From Russula earlei (taxonomy: Eukaryota; Basidiomycota; Agaricomycetes; Russulales; Russulaceae), in assembly GCA_025769875.1 (NCBI GenBank), contig JAGFNK010000070.1:93712-157711 (forward strand): DNA of 64,000 nt, given 5' to 3'. Below, one piece after another: positions 1-11,737 of this stretch. Position 1 is the first letter of the stretch, and each line of letters starts with the position of its first letter. Under the pieces are notes generated by a model, which did not search any database, was not told the DNA's origin, and was given only the letters and a program-made list of their open reading frames with translations. Position numbers and translations under genes: made by a program.

Positions 1-48
1 TCCCTCCTTCGATCCTCGCAAGCCCTCGAGCTAACGCCAGACGGCTAG

Positions 49-1077
49 ATAACGAACAACGTCGTCAAGACACAATCCGCCAATGTCACGCTCGCCCTGG
101 GCGGATCGCCCATCATGGCAGAGGCAGAGGCGGAACAAGCCGACCTTGCGCGCGTGCCCGGCGGCCTGCTCATCAATTACGGGACCGTCGACGCGATCGA
201 CGGGATGCTCGCGGCGGGGATCCACGCGAATCAGAACCGCAAGCCGGTGGTGTTCGACCCCGTCGGTGTCGGCGCCACCTCGTTCCGCCGCGCCACCGCT
301 GCCAGTGTGTTCCGTTTGTTGTCCGAGAGAGACAGAGAGAAAAGCGCTGACAACTGTGTTGGGTGGGAATCTTCGTAGAGCTGTTGGACGCGTGGCAGCC
401 GACGGTGATCAAGGGTAACGCAGCGGAGATCGGCGCCCTCGCCGACTCGGAAGAGGTGTGTCCACCCACGGGGAGTCAGCGACGTCTCCAGACGGGTGCA
501 CTGAAACGGATCGTGTCTTTTTCTGCTCGAGGTCAAAGCCCAAGGCGTGGACAGTCTCGGGGGCTTCAAAGATGCTTCTGCTGTCGTACGCTCGCTCGCG
601 CGCACGCACCGTTCGTACACCCCGTTGCGCAGTGCATGCACATGGCCACTAATATTTCGCTGATTATGATTGGGGGAAAAAAAAAAAAAAAAATTTGGAG
701 CAGGGTGCATCGTGCTGCTATCCGGCCCGACCGACTACCTTTCCGATGGAAGCACCGTCATCCGCTTGTCAAATGGCCACGCGATCCTAGGCCAGATCAC
801 CGGTGCAGGCTGCGTGCTTGGCACGGCGATCGCCACCTACTGCGGTGCTGCGAGCATAGCCGCATCAGAGCCCTGCGAAGGCTCGCTGGTAAACGGGGAT
901 ATGCTCCTCGCTGTCGCTGCGGGCACGCTCGCATTGACGATAGCTGCTCAGCGGGCCGCTGGCCGAAAGGAGGTACGCGGGCCGGGAACGTTTCTCCCCG
1001 CGCTCATAGACGAGCTCGCGATGCTGTCGCCTGGGGCCGTCTTGGGCACGGCGACCATCGACGTGGAAACAGAATAA
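49..1077 (+). CDS. THI6: Thiamine biosynthesis bifunctional protein, C-terminal hydroxyethylthiazole kinase part (5' end outside window)
   Basis: The reading frame encodes a ThiM-type hydroxyethylthiazole kinase, which phosphorylates 4-methyl-5-(2-hydroxyethyl)thiazole for thiamine phosphate synthesis. Exons can be placed at 49-304, 379-455, 532-610 and 704-1077, and the phases close without a stop. Recognisable blocks are TNNVVKTQSANVTLALG, KPVVFDPVGVGAT, the substrate/ATP block WQPTVIKGNAAEIGAL, LLSGPTDYLSDG and the C-terminal GQITGAGCVLGTAIA (the GxGC motif of this kinase family). The first 48 bases look like the tail of an intron ending in tag, so the start and the expected N-terminal thiamine-phosphate synthase half lie upstream. 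In fungi the two activities are normally fused as Thi6, so the symbol rests on the kinase half only. The last intron (611-703) carries a run of 17 A. Confidence 0.88.
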
Positions 1078-1250
1078 ATGGATACGGACCGCTTGATGAA
1101 AGTTTTGGACTGGCGGTCTAGATTACAGCAGATTCAAATTTAAATTCGAACACAGGTACAGGTAGTAGCAGCACGGAGTCAAGTGGCTCCCTTCGGCATT
1201 GATGCGGGGAAACGGCGTGGTAACCCATGGGCCGATCAAAAAAAAAGGAC

Positions 1251-2703
1251 TCATAGCCCATCTCTGCGTATAGTTACATTCGGAGTATCTAGGACGCGTG
1301 TGAATGGCATCTCTTTGGTGGGTTGCAGCCAGTTCTTATCATCGTACAAGGCGTGGGGCGGCGAATCGATCATATGAAATGTGTAGGCAAAGCGCGTCTT
1401 GGCGCTCCTGTTGCGTTCTGATTTGTGCAGTACCGAGCCGTGAATGAGGACCAAGTCCCCTGTGCAGGTGCCGCTTTAGCGCGCAGCGTCCTCGATACGT
1501 GGCGTCGTGTGATTCGCTCACCGGGCTTGCACTCCTCGACGACATATTCGCCCACGGGCATCGATGCCTGGCCGGGATCCAGAAGCTGCTCAAACCCCGT
1601 TCCACCAGAAGGAAGGCGAACGAAACGCTTCGTTATGGGCGCGGTTAGGTGAGAGCCAGGAAGAAAGGATAGAGCGCCATTCTCCCGCGAGCACTGCTCC
1701 AACGCGATCCAGAAACCGAGCGCGGTGAGTGGAGAAGTGTACTTATGCGGTGTTAGTGGCGCGGATCAGAAAAAAAAAAGAACGATGGGCGGCACACAAG
1801 GAAGGTACTGTGATGCTAACGATGACCCGAGTAATGCATGATATATGGAACGCTCACGAGTCGTTGTGCTCGGGAACTGCGATGGCACATGAGCAAAGCT
1901 TATTGGATTGACCATCAAGAGCTTTACCTTCTCCACCAATCTGAGGTTGCTTTGTGATGACCATCGACTGTAGAACTGGAGAGGGGATGGCAGAGCATCC
2001 GTTAGTGCCGGGACCAATTCGTAATCACAGATAGACATGCCCACTGGGTCATGATGGAAACCCAAATCGCGTACGAGACCACGGATCTTCTCGTTTTGCA
2101 AAGTCGCGCGCCGAAAAACGGGGTCCAGTTCGTGTAGGGCTGGGAAATCATGTAACCTTAGGGAGGAAGGATGAGAGCGAGAGGAGCCAAAAAAATTGAC
2201 CGTGACCAATCTTGTTTACCGCCTCGTGCTTGTCGCGCGTCAAATTGCCCTGCCCGTCGATGGCACCATCTTCGAGGAAGTAGCGAATTTTGTCGCCTGA
2301 GGTGAGGAAGTAGTCGTCGCCGACGTGATTGTTGTCGCCGGTGGTGAACTTGGTCTGTGGAGATGACATGGTGACCAAATAAGGGAGCGGCGTAATGAGG
2401 ATTTGGTGATCAAGAATAAGCGCGTGAACGCACTCGGGGGTGATCCAGTAAGCTGAACTCGTTCAGGAGATGCTTCGAGCGGGCCAAGAGCGCGTCTGTT
2501 TCATCTGACGGGAAGAAGGCAGGGATAACGAGATAGCTATTGCGCAGTTAAACGTGGTTTCCTGGATTGGGGACGTGAGGGACGGTATCCACGAACCCGT
2601 TTCTGTGAAACTAGAGCCCGCAGATTGAATCAGATCAGAGATCGATGAGACCACGTCAACCCACGGTTTCTATTTGATCCAGGGAGAGGATTTCCTGGGG
2701 CAT
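1251..2703 (-). CDS. Phytanoyl-CoA dioxygenase family protein, PHYHD1 type
   Basis: This is an Fe(II)/2-oxoglutarate dioxygenase related to phytanoyl-CoA dioxygenase domain protein 1. Ten exons give a continuous product of about 304 residues, close to the family length: 2665-2703, 2597-2610, 2434-2536, 2201-2354, 2041-2139, 1928-1975, 1858-1876, 1798-1807, 1522-1741, 1251-1459. Three exons are only 14, 19 and 10 nt, yet each restores a conserved segment. The 14-nt exon supplies the FHRNG before YLVIPAFFPSDETDALL. The 19-nt exon supplies the metal-binding H-x-D (VPEHNDS). The 10-nt exon supplies STFL before YTSPLTALGFWIALEQC. The second metal histidine is in DLVLIHGSVLHKSERN. Introns are GT-AG except the one after exon 5, where conservation demands a GC donor at 2039-2040. 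The start ATG at 2701-2703 gives MPQEILSLDQIET, a normal N-terminus. The physiological substrate is unknown. Confidence 0.88.
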
Positions 2704-2841
2704 TTGGAGGTTGATGGTGGCAGTGAATCACGCCTTGCGCCTCAAATAAATCCCGTGACGGGCTTCTTCGCATGAGCGCCGAACCAGTCATGCTCCGGTT
2801 ATAATCCAGCACGAAAATGGAGTCCCTCCCAACTATCCCAC

Positions 2842-4446
2842 ATGGTTTATATCTCCTCTCTATCATCCAGCGATCCATCCTCCCCGTATGGCGCGTCTCA
2901 ACTCGCGCCCCGTCCAACTTGGCATCATCCTGATCGGGTCCAGCCTTATCACGACTCCCTTGCGGATCCATTCACCTTTGCGTCGAGTCGGGATCCCATT
3001 CCAGGCCTCTTGAACAACTATAATGACCTCTCGCTGGGGACGTCGTATGAATATGTACGCCGTCTATCCTATTCTGCTTCGAACCGACAACCTGAGCACC
3101 CAGTTGACTCGTTCCCCCTATCTATGTCCTGCCCGCCTGGACACACACACAGACCCGAGCAGGTATGCCCCTCTCGCGGATCACGCTGCATGATAAGTGC
3201 GCTCACCACGTATCTAGTCTCGCGACTCCCTTCAGAGGTTCTTGACGAGATCTTCTCGTATGCGACAACCACGACCCTCGCCAGAATCGGGGTCGTGTGC
3301 CACACGTTCCAGGGGGTGGCCACACGCCTCCTTTATCGTCACATCCCCTCCTTATCCTTATCTCGCACCACGCGTTTCCTCGATACCCTGGCCTCCAACC
3401 CCTCTCTCGCGGCTCACACACGAACGTGCGAGATCGGCGATGCGAGCTTCGCCGATGCAAGCCGCAGGGGACTCCTCCCCCCGTCATTCTACAAGCTGCT
3501 CCAGCGCGCGCTGCACAACATGCATCGACTCACCGAACTCACGTTCCTTTTCAATGGCCCAACTTCGCACGTCTTGCTGGGCGCGCCGTTCAAGCTTACG
3601 AAACTTACCGCGTCCTGCGACTTTGACGCAACCTTTACGGGCTGGCTGACGGAGCAGAGCAGCCTGCACGCCGCCATCTTCTGCGGAAATTTCACCACGG
3701 GCGTCACACTCCCAGCGGATGCCCTGCCCTCGCTGAGACGTGTTGCGGCCTCTCCGCTCGCCCTCACGTGCGTCGTTCCGGGAAGACCCATACAGGAGGT
3801 TGAGCTGTGTCTCGTGCACCCGTGGTCGCTCAACCGCGATGTGCTGCAGACGACGATGAGGATCATCTCTTTCTCCAAGGGACCGCTGGATTCGCTCAAG
3901 ATCATTTCTCACCTTGCCGAGCCGCCCGAGACGGTACTGTCGGCGCTCGAGGCCATCCCCGCTGGCTTGAACTCGATCACGAAGCTCGGATTGCACGCCG
4001 TAAGCGGCTCGATAACCGACGTACGTGTGTCACCTGTGTTTTCGATGTTTACAGAGCGCCGACGCGCGTTGTGCGCTTAGGACATCCTTTCGGGCCTGCC
4101 TCCCATCCTAGCGCAGTTTTCCGGCCTCAAGTCCCTCATGCTTTTCTCGAAGAACAGATCTGACGCTCTGCACGCCGCCGGTGCACGCTCGCTCGTTCCA
4201 GCGTGGCACACGGCGTGTGCATCGCTCGAGAGCGTGACGCTCGTCGGCGACACTTACGTGCACAATCAGACCTATGGCTGGGTCACGTCGCGCGACCTCA
4301 CAAAACTACTCACGGCTCAGACGCTCCAGCTTCGCGCAGCGGAGGTGTGTAAGCGTGAGGTGGCGCTCGAGGACGGCCGGCGCTTGCATGGATTGACATC
4401 GGGGCTCGGTGTGGAGGAATCATCGGTCGTCGCGCTGGTCGCTTGA
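2842..4446 (+). CDS. F-box protein
   Basis: Two exons (2842-4020 and 4081-4446) are joined by a GT-AG intron in phase 0. A canonical F-box lies around residues 124-165, with LPSEVLDEIFSYA followed by VCHTFQGVATRLLYRHI. Such a domain docks on Skp1 in SCF ubiquitin ligases. The rest is leucine-rich and weakly repetitive (HRLTELTFLFNG, LDSLKIISHLAE, FSGLKSLMLF, LESVTLVGDTY), as in the large basidiomycete F-box/LRR-like families that recognise unknown substrates. The frame is open from 2842, but a second in-frame ATG at 3190 would put the F-box at the extreme N-terminus, which is the usual layout in this family. The first 116 residues are Ser/Pro-rich and could be 5' UTR. The target protein cannot be told from sequence. 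Confidence 0.75.
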
Positions 4447-5744
4447 GCGTGCACGTGACGGGATTTTTTGGAAAAGTTTGAAAAGAGACGACGGACGATG
4501 CACTTTTGCCCAATCACGAAATTTTATGCGAGTGTTTGTGTACGATACGCAGAATCGAATCGAAAATGATACCCGGAAAATGACGAATGGCCTTTATTGT
4601 TTTCGATGATAACGACGATTGGACGCGATTGCGATGCCCGTGCGAAGCGAACACAAGCCACGATTGATCACGAGTTTGGTATGAGGCACATCGGCCTCTG
4701 GGCCAAGATTCGTATCGTAGCTGCTCATCAGATGCTGCGCATCGAAACGACTGGCGTGGACATGACCAGGGACGGTGTTCAAGTGCCACTCGCACTCCGT
4801 CGCAGTGCGTGAACCAGTATAATTAACGAAACGAGACGGTCTCTCGGCCGAATTTTTGCAGATGTCGGGCCATGTTTTTACCCCGGCTTGCGGGGATCAA
4901 GATCAACGATGCGAAACCCCGAGATCCGAGGTTGAGGCAGCGGAGGTTTATGGGAGGCGGGCATGGGCGGTGCCAAGTTTGCGTGCATATTGCGGGATTT
5001 GCGGTAAAAAGCGATACCCCTCAAAGGGAAAAAAAAAAAATGGTAACGTCCTTTCCGGCCCGGCCCGACGTAAAAAAAAAAAAAACCGATATGAAATCAA
5101 ACAAATAAACAAGAAAAGGGTGACGCGGTCCCGTCGGGGAGATGGTAATATGGTAAAATGATGGAGCAGAAACATGTCGGAGGGAAAGGGGGATGGCAGG
5201 GCAAGGGATGAATACAAGACAAGTCACGACGCACAGGTCATATGTAGATTAAAATGACAAGATGGCTGTACAGATGTAGCAGAAGAGCCATGATCTTCAA
5301 ACCAAAGTCAAGCTCAAGGCTCACACCTATCAAATACAGGGAGACAAACAGCTGCAAACTGTCAGATGCTGCATTGGAGCATGGGCATCGTTAGTGTGGG
5401 TGACAGTGACGGTGAGGGGTGGTGCTGGTCTACCATCAGCTCCGAGTTGGAACCGACCAAAGCTTTCATTGCCAATCCAAAAAAAAGAGGCAGGTTGTTG
5501 TAATTGGTGTTAGCGAGTGGACATCCACGTGGTTACACCTACCTAGGACAGTTATTGTTCTTGCAGCCATTTGCCGAACATATATGATCCGGGAACCTAT
5601 TGTAGCCCTCAGGGACAAAAGTTACATTGGGGCCGAGTACTCATATAACGCGACCCCCATGACCGTAGATCCGTGTCCTCACAAAATGCTAGCGATACAA
5701 AATGTGGCATCAAGTATGTAAATGTCATCGCGTCACCTCAAGCT
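4447..5744. other. Intergenic stretch with A-tracts
   Basis: No convincing gene lies between the F-box stop and the Rap1-like stop, which converge on this interval. It has A runs near 5029-5042 and 5071-5085 and only short ORFs on either strand. A possible two-exon reading on the minus strand around 5340-5660 is described under findings and is too weak to annotate as a gene. Confidence 0.5.
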
Positions 5745-8173
5745 TCATGACTCTGTTACGGGATCGGGTTCGTCAATGTAATGGCCCTCGTTAAGTCGCT
5801 GAATGAGGTGGTCAATTTTCTGCTTATGAATCCTGTGGTGCTCCTGCCAGCCCTTCCATGGGTGATGCGGGTGCTGAATGTCATCATGAGTATGAAATGA
5901 ATCGCGAAGCATAAACGGACTAACCAAGCGCCCAAAGGCCTGAAATATTTTGTCCGATGTACCATCTGGTTTGTTGAAGAAAAACTTGGCGAGTAGCACG
6001 TCATCTGCACGGCTGTAGCGCATCTTCTTTTCAGGGGCTTGTGGGAGGGGGTCATCGTTATCTGTGTGATTGAGCTCGTGCTTGTGTCTGCGGTAAAACT
6101 TCATCCAAGAAGCCCGTGAATGGTGCGGTGCCTGTGCAACAACGTTACTGGGGGTTACTCGACGACAACAAGGTAAAAGCACCTTCTGGGCGATCTCTTT
6201 CCAGAATGCAACCATATCAAGCTTGCCTTGGGACCTGCAAGAATGGTTCAACACCGATCTCGGAACACAACCACCTCGCCACCCACTTCTTTTTGTGATC
6301 CAATAGTTTGATCAGGAACGCAACATCTTCATCCGTGAATGCGACGCCTTTGCCCGTTGTACTGCGGAACAGTGCCCTGGGAGGCGTTGGAGACCGCGAG
6401 CGCTCTCCGTTGTCGATCTCTGCACGGACACGCTCCCGGATGTTGATGATACCATTGGAACCAGGACCTGCCGCGACAGCTTGAGTGGGAAGTGCCCCAT
6501 CCCCGCTCTCGCCATCGTCGCTCAGACTGTTGTTCATAGCATAGCCGCCGAGGCGAATCTGGTGCTTGTTACAATATCGGCGCCATGAGTAGAAGCTGGA
6601 TGCACATGGAATGAGAAACGTAACGATCAGACGAGGCAAACACATACGTGTGATGAGGAGCCTACGTGTCATGCTTTCAGTGCCACGAAAAGGGATGGAT
6701 CGGACGGCAGCCCACCTTTACAGCAACTCTTTCACAGATCTCTCTTAGGCTGAGGACGAGGCCTTGCGCCACGCAGTAGTCAATATACTTTTTCAAATAC
6801 TCAATATCCTCATGTGTGAACAAGTTCCCGCCGTATGTACTCTTGACAACCCGCGACGGCGGTGTAGGAGAACGCGCATTAGGATTACGTCGGTTCACCA
6901 GTGCTGAGGCGGGAGGAGCAGGAGCAGGCTTAATTACTGTCAGCGGGGAGAGACACAATGGAGGGTATGGGATAACCTGAGTCCGAGTACGTTTACGTCC
7001 TCTGGGCGGATCGGTAGTTTCGGTAGGTGGTGGGGATGGCGCATTAGAAGGGCCACCTTCGGGCATATAAGGTTGCGGGTAAGAGGAAGGGTCATACTAA
7101 GTGCGGCGCGATTTAGCTCTACGGCCGCGAAAGGTCGATACACATACCCCTTGCGTAAAATATTGTTCCGAACTCCAGGCTTGATCAGAATACTCGAAAC
7201 TTGGTGCGGCAGTATGGTCGATCGGCCCTGGGGGCGGACCTGCAGGTTGATACGTGGATTCCCAAGCGTCGTGGCGGTATGGGCCTCTTGACTGGATCAT
7301 CTGCTGTGGTAGATGACCTTGGGTCTGCTCAGGAGCGATGCCATTCGGTGCCTGCCAGGTTTGAGGTGGGGCCGCGGGAGAAGGATGAACGGCGCGGGGA
7401 GTGGGCTGAAGCTGATTCTGGTAGGTCTGATATGTAAAAGGGGCTGGAGCCGGTTCAACCGCTTGCATCGATTGCGGAATCTGGGTCTGAAATGCCTCGG
7501 GGTTTTGTACCACTTGGGCTACGGTAGGTGGAACCTGGGGCTGCTGCCTTGACGGACCAGCCGGCTGAGGCATGACGTTTGGAGGCAGAATGGATGCTGA
7601 GGCAGGGGGGGGAGCAGGCGGCAGAGGGCGAATCCTACGAGCAAGTTGACGGAGAGAGACGGCCTGAGGGATGTGAAGGGGACTCACTGTTCGTTTCCGG
7701 TCACTTTGCACCCAGCAAAGTTATTCACAAATGTCTGGAGTGCGCCGGCTTTGAGACACTCGTGTACCCAACGCACGTCCAGGACAACCTTGGCCTTCTT
7801 TCCGATGTATTGACGATATAGATTCTGCCCCGAGTCTGTGTGCGGGTTTACTAATCACCGAGGGGGTTAGTGAAAGGGATGATGGGGGTGACTGCTCTCA
7901 TACCCAAGATGTAATTGACACCACTGTAAGAGTTGGCGACCGTCCCTCCATTTTTCTATGGGTGAGAAACATTGAAGGAGATGGAGGGGTGAGTACCGAA
8001 GAGGGACATACGGTGATAAGGTCAAGGACGTGGTCGTGGTCGGGAACATCCTTATGGACATACATGGCCAAAGGGGTGCCCATCATGGGCTCCAAAAAGA
8101 GGCCATGTTCTGTGTTTGGGCTCTGATCTGTCTGGTGGTGGTGAACAGGGTGAGCTGAATGAGCGGGTGCCAT
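5745..8173 (-). CDS. Rap1-like telomere protein: BRCT plus three Rap1-type Myb repeats
   Basis: The multi-exon minus-strand gene starts at ATG 8171-8173. The N-terminus is a BRCT domain spread over three exons: LFLEPMMGTPLAMYVHKDV, then DLIT joined to KNGGTVANSYSGVNYIL, then AKVVLDVRWVHECLKAGAL (the conserved BRCT W in WVHECL). A Pro/Gln-rich linker follows (about 7640-7100). Three Myb-like modules come next, each with an acidic first helix and an aromatic third helix: GGNLFTHEDIEYLKKYI with SFYSWRRYCNKHQIRLG; GVAFTDEDVAFLIKLLDHK with ASWMKFYRRHKHELNH; and MRYSRADDVLLAKFF with HPHHPWKGWQEHHRIHKQKI. The last matches the Rap1 Myb pattern best. BRCT followed by Myb is the Rap1 architecture, so a role in telomere binding or shelterin-type silencing is inferred. 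The C-terminal RCT domain is not visible. Splice sites between the Myb exons are approximate. Confidence 0.72.
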
Positions 8174-8454
8174 GGGTCTCGGCGAGGAGGGAATGTGAGG
8201 GCGAGTCCCCTGTCACTGAATCGCCACCGAGTGAGAAGCGGAGTTTTAAAGTGAGCGACTCCGATATGGGGATTGTGCGGTGATCGGAGGTAACCCAAGT
8301 CGGGGTGTGAAAAACTCGAGGGCTCGGTCGTAATCAACAGAAGGGGCGGGTTACTCCCCTCAAGCGCTCTCCCCGTCTCCCTCCTTCTCCTCCCCTTCCC
8401 CACTCTCTTCCAACGGTCCCCTTCCTCCCCTCCCCCTTCCCCCCTTCGCTCCCC

Positions 8455-11400
8455 ATGGCATCCGTCGCAGGCCGAAAAAAATCTATCATCTCCCCGGCAA
8501 GCGTCCAAATCGACGTCCCAATCGGAACAAACACCCTGCTTAACAAGGCCGCTTCCCAGTCAACCTCTCTCTACCAGCAGTGTTCTGCCTTACGTTCGCG
8601 TCTACTCCGAGTGCATGGCTTTGCCCACTTTTTCGCTCTCTCCTCTCCTTCGGGCTCTTTCCGTAGTTCTGCCGAAGTCGTGACAACAGTCTGGGACTGT
8701 TTCGCTCTCGGAACCCCCCTGTGCTACCTTTTCAACCTTCTCCCCCCTCCCATCACCCCCATCGACATTGAAACCGATCCACTTGCTGTCGAGGTCGACA
8801 ATGAACGCGCCAAGAAACGCGCCATCGCCCTTTTTGCAATCCAGGTCAAGCAGCTCAACCACGGCGAACAATTCACCGTCACAGATTTATGGGACCGTAC
8901 CAACTCGGATGGCTTTGTAAAAGTGCGTTTCATGTATGTTTTTCTGCCTCCTCTGCAATCGCTGACCGATCCTTAAGGTCGTCAACACCGTCACGCATAT
9001 AGTCGATCGCCTTCCCCTCGATGTGTTTGAAGAAGCTGCGCCGCCTTCACCACCCTCGTCATTTTCTACCTACGATTCGTTTGATTCCATGGGACAAGAT
9101 ATACCAGCGATACCTACTCCTATAAATGGCCCGGATGCCGAACGGAATAATATCATTCGTGAATTAGTGGAGACAGAGCGTAAATACGTACAAGATCTTG
9201 AGGTCATGCAGGCGCGCACCACTCCTTGTCTTTTTGTTTGCTCTCTGACGTGGTTTTCTTTCCAGAAATATGCCCAAGAGTTGTCACAGAGCAATACCCT
9301 CGATCGCGATACGATCCATCTACTCTTCCCGAATCTCAATAAATTGCTCAACTTTCAAAGGAGGTTTTTGATTCGTCTCGAAGGAACGGCTGATATGCCT
9401 TGGAGGGACCAACGTTGGGGTCTTCTATTCACTGACAACGTGAGTCTGATGATTACTTGTCCATGGCCTCGCATGTGCAGTGCTGACGGCGACCCGTGCA
9501 CCTTCCGCTTGTGCATTGTTCTTGTTTTGTCCTTTTCCTTGCCTTACTTGCGATTCTCCTCTTTTGGAATAAAAGGAGGAAGAGTTCGCGGTCTATGAAC
9601 CATACTGCGCCAATTACACCAACGCATCCGAGTTGATGCTTATGGAAGAACAGAATCTTGTGGTGCGTCTCATTCCCCTACTCGATAAGCGCAAAACGTC
9701 TCCCCATGGAGACCGAATGCGTGGCTGTGACCGAGGCAATTTCTGACCAAGCACGTGTCAACAGAAATATAATCATTTGATCAATGCAAAGTCGGAATTG
9801 CCAGCTTTTCTGATCAAACCGGTACAGCGGATATGCAAATACCCTTTGCTTCTAGATGTGAGTTGACACCGCAATGTCAAATTCTTCTAGCTCATTTGAG
9901 CTACTTCATCAGCAACTGCTTAAAAAGTCCTCTCCTGTTGATTACCCCCACTATGATGAACTCAAGGCCGGATCAGCCGCCGCTAAGCGGATAACTGACA
10001 AGATCAATGAAGCTCAACGTCGCGCGGAAAACCTCCAGACAGTGCAGAACCTTGCCTCACGCGTCGATGACTGGAAGGGCCATCATGTCTCCCAATTCGG
10101 TGAACTTCTCTTGGAAGATATCTTTATTGTCACCAAGTCGGAGGTTGACCGTGAATATCACGTATTCCTATTCGAACGCATCATCCTCTGCTGCAAGGAG
10201 GACACGAGCGGAGCCGGCAACCAGAACCATAGTAAGAAGGCTAGCAAGAGTAATTCTATCTTGAGGAAACCTCCGGCGAACGGACCATTTGTGTCTGGAC
10301 TTGCCGGTGGCTCGAAGAAAAAGATGACTCCTCTTTTACTGAAAGGCCGTATATATCTCAATAACGTGACAGAAGCGAAAGTCGTCGCGCAAGGTAAATT
10401 GACTTTTTCTTTTTTTCCTTGCACCACTCTGAATCTGGTTAGGTTCCTACTCGCTCAACATCTGGTGGAAGGGCGATGATGATTTGGAGTTCTTCACACT
10501 TCGGTGCCGCAACGAAGAACAGGTTAAACAGTGGGAGACCGCTGTCAAGCGCCTTATTGAAAGGGTGGCGATGCGCCGGGCATCCGAGCGCAGTAATTCA
10601 CGGCTAACTCACTTCAGCAATCACGCTGGCTACCCTTCGCATTCACGCCTAGGGACTCACGACCGTGGATTGCCGGTTCACCCCACATTGTCCTCACACA
10701 CGTATGCCAACGGCAGCCGACCCCATCGTCAATTAGGTACTTATGATGACCATGCTGTCGGCAATGGTATTAGCAGCCGTGCAAGTGGACCCCTCGGTTA
10801 CCCTCCTGATGATGGCTTTGACCCCGATGACGACTTCGAGGAATATCCTACCGCCAATGTCAGTCCAACTTCCGGTCGTGCAACTCCATTAGACGGACGG
10901 AGGGGCGCAACGACGCCTGGATTGGATCAGTATCATGGCTTCGAGCGACCACGAGCTCACACAGAAGATGCAAATGGTCCAGCGCTATCGCAGTGGCGGA
11001 GCAATGTACCTGGTCTTCCTTCTGGCCCCAGTCCTCGAATGCCTGTCTCGCGCATGGGTCCCACTATGGCATATACCTCTGAAGCTGGCGTTGGTGCCGG
11101 TCCTCGCACCACCTCGGGTCGCCCGCAATTACACAACCAATATAGCGCCTCCCGGTTGCGGCCAGCCTACGAAGGTGGAGAGCCGACGATCGGTGTCTCA
11201 CCGACTATTCCCTCCTCTCCCTCTCCCAGTCATACCAGTCGGTCTCGGAGTGCCAGCCAACCCAGTGCATACGTTCCGAAGAGCGCGCCACCTCCTCTAC
11301 CGTCAGGTAGCTGGGATTCGGTGCAAGTGTCTACAGTATCCACGGCGAAGAGGTCGAGCGGCTCGAGTCAATCCACGGGCGAGGACTCGGGATATTCTCC

Positions 11401-11737
11401 CAACAGTTCATCACCCCTCACACCATTTGGTTCGAGCGATTCCTCTCTATCTGGTGCAGTAGGGCGATCGTCAATATCATCATACGATACCCCAGTGAAA
11501 GTGAAGGTACACTATGGCTCCGACATCTTCGTTATTCAAGTTTCACGTGCTACCGAGTACAGCGAGCTCGTAGAGCGGGTGGGCAAGAAGATCCGTCTCT
11601 GTGGGCCGCGGCGGGAAGACGGGCCGCTTCGCGTTAAGTACGAGGACGAGGAGGGTGATCTAATATCAATGCGCTCGACAGAGGACGTGGATATGGCTTT
11701 TGGTGATAAGGTGCAAGTCGTCCTACACGTCGCATGA
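8455..11737 (+). CDS. CDC24: Rho guanine nucleotide exchange factor Cdc24 (CH-like, DH, PH, PB1)
   Basis: Seven exons (8455-8922, 8978-9211, 9266-9439, 9576-9662, 9765-9857, 9913-10393, 10443-11737) give about 943 residues. In order they encode the Cdc24-type calponin-like region (LYQQCSALRSRLLRVHGFA, WDCFALGTPLCYLFNLL); a DH domain that starts at ELVETERKYVQDLEVMQ and includes LFPNLNKLLNFQRRFL, FAVYEPYCANYTNASEL and FLIKPVQRICKYPLLL; a PH domain (GELLLEDIFIVTK to NEEQVKQWETAVKRLIERV); a long Ser/Pro-rich linker; and a C-terminal PB1 domain (VKVKVHYGSDIFVIQV, LRVKYEDEEGDLISM). This is the complete Cdc24/Scd1 architecture. The family activates Cdc42 at polarity sites, and its PB1 binds Bem1/Scd2. 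The intron at 9212-9265 seems to use a GC donor. The 5' leader is C/T-rich. Confidence 0.93.

Noticed and set aside
1..48. Possible TPP riboswitch upstream of the THI6 fragment
   Set aside because: Only an intron tail is visible, and the gene's 5' end is outside the window. No riboswitch core can be seen.
674..695. Poly-A run as a possible retroposed sequence end
   Set aside because: It lies inside a normal THI6 intron whose splice sites restore the conserved kinase frame. It is a simple A tract.
10935..11462. Long second frame inside the CDC24 linker
   Set aside because: It overlaps a clearly coding frame in a Ser/Pro-rich region with biased codons, which creates open shadow frames.
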